Shown here: positions 59,067 through 64,000 of the stretch, one piece after another | Layout of the letters: each line of letters starts with the position of its first letter | Position numbering within the stretch: the first letter of the stretch is position 1 | Assembly: GCF_945952405.1 (NCBI RefSeq) | Contig: NZ_CAMFIA010000003.1 | Coordinates: forward strand, 186,001 to 250,000 | Direction of reading: 5' to 3' | Source of the DNA: an uncultured Stenotrophomonas sp. | Lineage (GTDB): Bacteria; Pseudomonadota; Gammaproteobacteria; Xanthomonadales; Xanthomonadaceae | Length of the DNA stretch: 64,000 nucleotides | Notes under the pieces: model-generated | Seen by the model: only the letters and a program-made list of their open reading frames with translations | Told to the model about the DNA's origin: nothing | Database searches by the model: none | Made by a program: the position numbers and the translations under genes

Positions 59067-59798
59067 TCAGTTGCCCTCCGCGCGGATGGTGCGCTGTTCA
59101 ATGCGTTTTTCAGGATGCGGGTTGTGCACGATGCGATGCACGTAGATGCCGGGCAGGTGCACCTGGTCAGGGTCGATCGCACCCACCGGTACCACTTCCT
59201 CGACCTCGGCGATGCAGAGCTTGCCGGCCATCGCACAGGCCGGATTGAAGTTGCGCGCGGTCTTGCGGAACACCAGGTTGCCGGCCTCGTCGGCCTTCCA
59301 CGCCTTGACCAGCGCCACGTCGGCGCGCAGCGCGGTTTCCATTACATAGTGCTTGCCGTCGAACTCGCGGGTTTCCTTGCCCTCGGCCACCACCGTACCG
59401 TAGCCGGTTGCGGTGAAGAACGCCGGAATGCCCGCACCGCCGGCGCGCAGGCGCTCGGCCAGGGTGCCCTGCGGATTGAACTCCAGTTCCAGCTCGCCAG
59501 CCAGGAACTGCCGCTCGAACTCCTTGTTCTCGCCCACGTAGGACGAAATCATCTTGCTGATCTGGCGTGTTTCCAGCAGCTGGCCCAGACCGAAGCCATC
59601 GACCCCCGCGTTGTTGGAGATCACGGTCAGGCCCTTGGCACCGCTGTCACGCAGCGCGGCGATCAGCGCCTCGGGAATGCCGCACAGGCCGAAGCCGCCA
59701 ACAGCCAGGGTCTGGCCATCGGCGACCACGCCCTCCAGCGCCTGCGCTGCGGTGGCGAAGCGCTTGCCGCGCTTGCCGGTGGAAGTCACGTGTTCCAT
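59067..59798 (-). CDS. scoA: Succinyl-CoA:3-ketoacid CoA-transferase subunit A
   Basis: 243 residues from ATG 59798. Family segments [52 protein letters not shown] and NPACAMAGK. Forms the heterodimeric transferase with ScoB for ketone-body/butanoate use. It is the first gene of the two-gene unit, about 100 nt from the end of the downstream-lying membrane gene cluster. Confidence 0.93.
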   Translation of the reverse strand: MEHVTSTGKRGKRFATAAQALEGVVADGQTLAVGGFGLCGIPEALIAALRDSGAKGLTVISNNAGVDGFGLGQLLETRQISKMISSYVGENKEFERQFLAGELELEFNPQGTLAERLRAGGAGIPAFFTATGYGTVVAEGKETREFDGKHYVMETALRADVALVKAWKADEAGNLVFRKTARNFNPACAMAGKLCIAEVEEVVPVGAIDPDQVHLPGIYVHRIVHNPHPEKRIEQRTIRAEGN

Positions 59799-59894
59799 TT
59801 CTACAGCCCCACACGGGAAGAATGAGCGCATTCTAGCGCCACACCCGCATACGGCTGGGATGCGCCGCAGCATGAAGCCACGGCACATTGCGGC

Positions 59895-61100
59895 TCAGCG
59901 CGTGCGCGGGATCTTCGCGGTGGCGCGATGTTCCAGTGCCAGCAGCACCGCAAACCCCAGCAGCAGTGTCACCGGCATGCGGACGCGGTCGACGCTGGTG
60001 CGCAGGTGCCAGTCCAGGTCATGCGGTGTGCCCAGGTAGACCAGGAACAGGACGGCCGCGTACGCCAGCGCCGCCAGCACCGCCGCCGATGCCGCCGGAA
60101 TGCGCAGCAGCGGGCGCCAGAGCACGGCCAGTACCAGCAGCGGCACCAGCACCCAGGCATCCAGCAGCAGACGTTGGACGATCGCCAGGGTTCCGCCTTC
60201 GCGGCCAAGGCGCGCCAGCAGCTGCGCCTTCATGTCGCTTCCGGCCAGGTCATTGCCGACCCCTGCCTGCCCGATGGCCAGCTTCCATGCCAGCAGCGGC
60301 AGCAGCGCCACAACCGCGGCCAGCAGGATGCGCCAGCCCAGGCGACGCTCGCGCAGCAGGCCTTCGCCCAGGACCACGGCGGTCAACAAGGACGCGAGCA
60401 CGGCACCTTCGTTCTTCAGCATCGACAGCACGGCGATCAGCAAGGTGAATGCGACCAGCTCACGGCGCTCACCCGCGTTCCCGCACACGCGGTAGCGCAT
60501 GGCGGTCGCCACGGCAGCGACCGCGTAGACGGCCACCAGCGCATCCATGTAGCCGTTGATCAGCATGTCGCGGCCCAGGCGCATCAGCAGCAGCGCGAAC
60601 AGCACGCCCCACCAGCGCCAGCGGAAACTCGGGGCGATCAGCAGCAGCGCCGGCAGCAGCAGCAACGGTGCCACCGCCTTCGGCAGCAGCTCGTTCCAGT
60701 GCCCGGCCAGGCCTGCGGCGGAGGCCATCAGCCAGGGCACCAGCGCGGGATAGTCGTTGTGGCTCCAGGGCGCGTAATCGTCCAGCTGCGCGTACAGCGT
60801 GCCCTCCAGGAAGATCCGCTTGGCATGGAACAACCAGATCGAACGCGGGTCCCAGCCATCGCTGGGGCTGCCCAGTGCGATCAGCACCAGCACCAGCACC
60901 ATCAGCACCAGCGGTGCGGTGCGCAGGTCACGCAGCGCCGGCAGCGCAAGCAGGGCACTGAGCACGAATGCCGCGAACACCACCAGGACCGGCCAGCCGA
61001 CCAGCCCGATGGCCGCCAGGCCATAGCCCAGCAGGGCAAAGACCAGCATGGCCAGCGCCGCGCGGCGCCCCCATTCAACCGCAGTTGGCAAGGACGACAT
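59895..61100 (-). CDS. Polytopic GT-C-like membrane protein
   Basis: About 401 residues with some ten hydrophobic helices. A conserved-looking loop (about 78-112) GWDPRSIWLFHAKRIFLEG then APWSHNDYPALVPWL has the acidic first periplasmic loop and DYP stretch seen in lipid-linked-sugar GT-C transferases (GT39/GT83 relatives). ATG 61100 or GTG 61106 are possible starts; both overlap the upstream gene by about 25-30 nt. It is the last gene of the minus-strand glycan cluster; inference: transfers a sugar from undecaprenyl phosphate in the periplasm. Confidence 0.6.
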   Translation of the reverse strand: MSSLPTAVEWGRRAALAMLVFALLGYGLAAIGLVGWPVLVVFAAFVLSALLALPALRDLRTAPLVLMVLVLVLIALGSPSDGWDPRSIWLFHAKRIFLEGTLYAQLDDYAPWSHNDYPALVPWLMASAAGLAGHWNELLPKAVAPLLLLPALLLIAPSFRWRWWGVLFALLLMRLGRDMLINGYMDALVAVYAVAAVATAMRYRVCGNAGERRELVAFTLLIAVLSMLKNEGAVLASLLTAVVLGEGLLRERRLGWRILLAAVVALLPLLAWKLAIGQAGVGNDLAGSDMKAQLLARLGREGGTLAIVQRLLLDAWVLVPLLVLAVLWRPLLRIPAASAAVLAALAYAAVLFLVYLGTPHDLDWHLRTSVDRVRMPVTLLLGFAVLLALEHRATAKIPRTR

Positions 61101-61497
61101 CGCCACGCCTCCCCAGTACCTGGCACTGCCCCAGCAGCGGATCGTTGGACTTCAGCAGGCGGTGCGCCGCGTCGGTGTCGCTGAAGCGCACCGGATAGAG
61201 TGCCTCCCACATGCGCTGCTGGATCAGCGGATCGTCCTTCAGCCCTTGCCCCAGCGACAGCGGCGAGAGATCGCCCGGCTGCGCCCGCAGCAGGTCGCGC
61301 GCATCGACCACTTCGCGCGGTACGGCCGCGCTGAAGCCGGCATCGTCCGCCAGCGCCTGGCGCAGCAACGACGCCTGGAACTCCGATCGCTTGGCGACCG
61401 AAACGAGCATGACACCCCATAGCAGCGCAAGGATCCCGGCAATCGCCAGATCCCAGCCCGCAAGGCGTGGCAGAGAGGAGGTAGGAGTGGAGGTCAT
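61075..61497 (-). CDS. Small membrane-anchored protein, unknown
   Basis: 140 residues from ATG 61497, chosen because GGAAG lies 4 nt before it; ATG 61506 is an alternative. One N-terminal membrane helix (GWDLAIAGILALLWGVMLVSVA), then an extracytoplasmic domain with two Cys near the C-terminus (LGQCQVLGR and VLANCG), which may pair. Not recognised. Its placement inside the glycan cluster suggests an accessory role. Confidence 0.6.
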   Translation of the reverse strand: MTSTPTSSLPRLAGWDLAIAGILALLWGVMLVSVAKRSEFQASLLRQALADDAGFSAAVPREVVDARDLLRAQPGDLSPLSLGQGLKDDPLIQQRMWEALYPVRFSDTDAAHRLLKSNDPLLGQCQVLGRRGDVVLANCG

Positions 61498-61556
61498 GTC
61501 TTCCATGAAACGTTCAAGGAGCGGGCAGCGGGAATCAATGCGATACAGCGATGGAG

Positions 61557-62156
61557 CTAGCGGCAACGGTAGTCGGACGGCATCCGGCTGTCGCGGAAGG
61601 GATCTGTGAGTGCATCGGTGTACTGCCCCATCAGCAGGCGATGGGTGGGCAGCAGGTTCTGCCGGTAGAAGCGGCCGAACGATGCCAGGCGCTCGCCGCG
61701 GGCGGTCAAGCGGACGCAGCCATCATGGATCTGCACCGTTCCGGACTGCAGCTGCTCGGTCAGGCGCACTTCCACCAGGTGATGCTCGCGCACGTACTCT
61801 TCGGTGAACACCTGGCGGAACGCATCCTCGCGTATGCCGCCGCCGCGCTGCTGCAGCTTCTCCAGGATGTAGAAGGACAGCGAGCGGTCGATGACGGTCG
61901 GGACCGAGATCGCGAACACATAGCCTCCCAGCAGCCAGATGGCAGCCAGCTGGATCAACTCGAGGCGGCTGAAATCCCTGAACCATTTCAGCGCGTACAG
62001 GCCGGCAAACACCACCACCAGCGCGATCACCGCATCGAGGATGCTGGCGTACAGCACCACGTTCACCCGGAACTGGCGCATGTGGACGTAGTAGACCAGC
62101 AGCAGCACCACGATGAAGACCAGGGTTGCCAGTGCGGCACGGAAGTACTTGTTCAC
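61557..62156 (-). CDS. Membrane protein with C-terminal soluble domain, unknown
   Basis: 199 residues from GTG 62156, which overlaps the gtrA-like stop (GTGA). Three to four membrane helices in the first half (AALATLVFIVVLLLVYYV, LDAVIALVVVFAGLYALKWF, LIQLAAIWLLGGYVFAI), then a soluble half with a helix-turn-helix-like pattern (REDAFRQVFTEEYVREHHLVEVRLTEQLQSG, then VRLTARGERLASF) resembling a winged helix. Not recognised. Its coding sequence is intact. Confidence 0.65.
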   Translation of the reverse strand: MNKYFRAALATLVFIVVLLLVYYVHMRQFRVNVVLYASILDAVIALVVVFAGLYALKWFRDFSRLELIQLAAIWLLGGYVFAISVPTVIDRSLSFYILEKLQQRGGGIREDAFRQVFTEEYVREHHLVEVRLTEQLQSGTVQIHDGCVRLTARGERLASFGRFYRQNLLPTHRLLMGQYTDALTDPFRDSRMPSDYRCR

Positions 62157-62542
62157 TTGAACACCACCCATCGGTTGGCAATGAAGCTGATGGCCATCTG
62201 CATCCCGGTGGCGAGCACGAAGCCGATGCGGTAATCCAGGCCCAGCCGATCGGCCCAGAGGTACATCACCAGCGCGTGCAGCACAGCGATCGAGGCGTAC
62301 ACCAGCAGGAACAACGAGCCCTGCCGTGCCAGGCTGCCCTGGCGGCCACGGAACACGAAGTAGCGGCTGCCCAGGAACGAGGCGGTGATGCCGAACACGG
62401 CGGCCAGCGCATTGGCCGCTGCCGCCAGCGGGATATGCAGCACTTCGATGTTGAAGCGCAGCACGCCGTAGTGCACGGCAGTGGCGGCCAGGCCGTTGAT
62501 CACGTAACGGACGGCCTGCCCGCCGAGCGCATCCTTAGCCAT
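62153..62542 (-). CDS. GtrA-family flippase-like protein
   Basis: 129 residues from ATG 62542 with four membrane helices. GGQAVRYVINGLAATAVHYGVL, FGITASFLGSRYFVFRG and ISFIANRWVVFK match the GtrA family (PF04138), whose phage members flip undecaprenyl-phosphate-linked glucose. It overlaps the GtrB-like gene by 8 nt and the next gene by 4 nt. Confidence 0.88.
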   Translation of the reverse strand: MAKDALGGQAVRYVINGLAATAVHYGVLRFNIEVLHIPLAAAANALAAVFGITASFLGSRYFVFRGRQGSLARQGSLFLLVYASIAVLHALVMYLWADRLGLDYRIGFVLATGMQMAISFIANRWVVFK

Positions 62543-63479
62543 TGCGGCGGCCGGCATGCAGGACCTCGTCGACGAACTCACGGTAGCTGCCGACGCTCAT
62601 CACGCCGCCACCGCGCATCATTCCCGACAGCATCAGGATGATCAGCGTCAGCGCCGCGGTCTGCAGGAACACCAGCACCAGGATGCCGAACGCCAGCGAG
62701 AACCAGCCCTGCGAGGCAAACCCCAGCATCTTCAGCCCGGTGGCGACGATGCCACCGATGATCGACAGTGCCGCCACCATGGTGCAGGCGATGCCCACGC
62801 GCACCAGCACGTCCTCGGCAAACACCATCAGGGCACGGAATCCGTGCAGGGCCAGGCCAACGAAATTCATCTTGCTGCGACCGGCGTAACGCGGGCCGCG
62901 ATCCAGGGCACAGGTCTGCACGCGCAGCTTCGAACCCAGCACGCAGGCCGCGACATGGATCCACAGCTCCTGCATCGAGGCCAGGCGGCGCACCGCCGGC
63001 ATCTTCGCCGCCATGAAGTTGCCGAAACTGATCTGGCGCCCGCTGAGCAGCGAGAACAGCAGCTTGTAGACGACATAGAACGACTTGAACTTCAGCGATT
63101 CGACCCGGCTGCGGCGGCTGGCCACGACCACGTCGACATCGTCCGACGCCAGCCCCGCCACCAGCTCGGTGATGCTCTCGGGCGTGTCCTCGCCATCGGA
63201 GTCCATCACCACGACGATGTCGCTGCCCTCGAAGTGCTCGGCCACATAGCCCAGGCCGATGGCGATCGCACGCTGATGGCCGACATTGCGGCGCAGGCGG
63301 ATCACCACGCCCTCCAGCCCGGAGGCTTCAATGGCGCTGATCGGCAGCGGCTGGCGCACCGAACCATCGTCCACGGCCACCACATAGGTATCAGGGCCCT
63401 GGGTGCGGGCCAGCTCCACGAACAGCTTCGACGAGGCTTCCAGGTCCTCGTAGACCGGCATCACCACGATCTTGCGCAT
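62535..63479 (-). CDS. GtrB/DPM-like membrane glycosyltransferase
   Basis: 314 residues from ATG 63479, preferred over GTG 63488 because AGGTGG lies 5 nt before it. GT2 domain with VVMPVYEDLE, VDDGS, and MDSDGEDTPESI (about 90-102, DxD), then two C-terminal membrane helices (about 226-250 and 262-290). This is the layout of GtrB and dolichol/undecaprenyl-phosphate sugar synthases that load a sugar onto the lipid carrier at the cytoplasmic face. It directly follows the UDP-glucuronate decarboxylase gene. Confidence 0.87.
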   Translation of the reverse strand: MRKIVVMPVYEDLEASSKLFVELARTQGPDTYVVAVDDGSVRQPLPISAIEASGLEGVVIRLRRNVGHQRAIAIGLGYVAEHFEGSDIVVVMDSDGEDTPESITELVAGLASDDVDVVVASRRSRVESLKFKSFYVVYKLLFSLLSGRQISFGNFMAAKMPAVRRLASMQELWIHVAACVLGSKLRVQTCALDRGPRYAGRSKMNFVGLALHGFRALMVFAEDVLVRVGIACTMVAALSIIGGIVATGLKMLGFASQGWFSLAFGILVLVFLQTAALTLIILMLSGMMRGGGVMSVGSYREFVDEVLHAGRRNG

Positions 63480-63489
63480 CGTTGCCACC

Positions 63490-64000
63490 TCAGGCCTGCA
63501 GGCGATGGCGGAAATAGGCGATGGTCTCCTTCAGGCCGTCCTCCAGGCCGACCCTGGGCTCCCAGCCCAGGTCCGCCCTGGCCAGGCTGATATCCGGCTG
63601 GCGTTGGCGCGGATCATCCGAAGGCAACGGCCGGAACTCGATTTTCGAGGTGCCGCCGACCAGGCGCAGCACGGTCTCGGCCAGCTCCAGCATGGTGTAC
63701 TCGGACGGATTGCCGATGTTGATCGGGCCGGTCAGGTCGGCCGGCGAATCCATCAGCCGCAGCATGCCCTCGATCAGGTCATCGACATAGCAGAAGCTGC
63801 GCGTCTGGCTGCCGTCACCATAGATGGTGATCGGCTCGCCCTGCAGCGCCTGCACGATGAAATTGCTGACCACCCGGCCATCATTGGGGTGCATGCGCGG
63901 GCCATACGTGTTGAAGATGCGCATGACCTTGATCTCCAGCTGGTGCTGGCGCCAGTAGTCGAAGAACAGCGTCTCCGCACAGCGCTTGCCTTCGTCATAG
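63490..64000 (-). CDS. UDP-glucuronate decarboxylase (UXS), C-terminal part
   Basis: The 5' end lies beyond the window; 169 codons are present. [19 protein letters not shown] carries the YxxxK catalytic pair of the short-chain dehydrogenase family, and [38 protein letters not shown] and [15 protein letters not shown] match UXS proteins that convert UDP-glucuronate to UDP-xylose. A gtr-like cassette follows on the same strand, so the product could feed it. Confidence 0.88.
   Translation of the reverse strand, partial: YDEGKRCAETLFFDYWRQHQLEIKVMRIFNTYGPRMHPNDGRVVSNFIVQALQGEPITIYGDGSQTRSFCYVDDLIEGMLRLMDSPADLTGPINIGNPSEYTMLELAETVLRLVGGTSKIEFRPLPSDDPRQRQPDISLARADLGWEPRVGLEDGLKETIAYFRHRLQA

Overview
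The window is a 64 kb piece of a high-GC gammaproteobacterial chromosome that looks like Stenotrophomonas (Xanthomonadaceae). The signs are a complete xps-type type II secretion operon in the order E-F-G-H-I-J-K-L-M-N-D, a Xanthomonas-type PurL start, many GTAG/CTAC-headed REP palindromes, and a CBM-Ig-FnIII-GH18 chitinase. Species assignment is inference from gene content; no rRNA or tRNA gene was seen.

Layout. (1) 1-4908, minus strand: a glycan-export operon that pairs NfrA and NfrB (N4-receptor type, with a c-di-GMP-binding MshEN tail on NfrB) with a BcsB-like subunit. It begins with a short ORF that resembles the N-terminus of the epimerase WecB but is truncated. A perfect CRP/Clp-type palindrome lies just upstream. 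(2) 5044-8062: pncB and two coupled glycosyltransferases. (3) 8063-8664: an intergenic stretch packed with long hairpin repeats. (4) 8665-19388: the 11-gene type II secretion operon. (5) 19526-28757: a subtilisin-like secreted protease and a 2393-residue trimeric autotransporter adhesin. (6) 29197-33081 purL; 33589-35688 a secreted chitinase with a NagR-type operator in front. (7) 35784-42085: dsbC (lipoprotein form), xerD, an RDD membrane protein, lptFG and divergent pepA. (8) 42168-52774: housekeeping genes holC, valS, an EamA transporter, rimI with a probable holD, pssA, a DUF4124 protein, proS, an H-NS-family protein and a ThrE exporter. (9) 52867-56382: an MCE/Mla-type lipid transport operon with a STAS-fused permease and an outer-membrane-type lipoprotein. 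(10) 56444-64000: alkB, a GT-B glycosyltransferase, scoAB, then a minus-strand envelope-glycan cluster (UDP-glucuronate decarboxylase, a GtrB-like transferase, a GtrA flippase, two unknown membrane proteins and a GT-C-like membrane protein).

How parts fit together. The T2SS, protease, chitinase, adhesin and DsbC form a secretion-centred stretch: the protease and chitinase have Sec signals and are plausible Xps substrates. Both ends of the window concern surface glycans. Non-coding DNA is dominated by two repeat classes: short GTAG REPs, often in facing pairs, and larger composite elements. The composites have a (AACAGC)n end, a long stem and an apical ATGGAT hairpin, and their stem sequences differ between copies while staying complementary within each copy. 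The strongest leads for follow-up are the hybrid Nfr/BcsB operon with its Clp site and WecB remnant, the covarying composite repeats, the NagR-type operator before the chitinase, and the candidate lipid-linked sugar pathway at the right edge.
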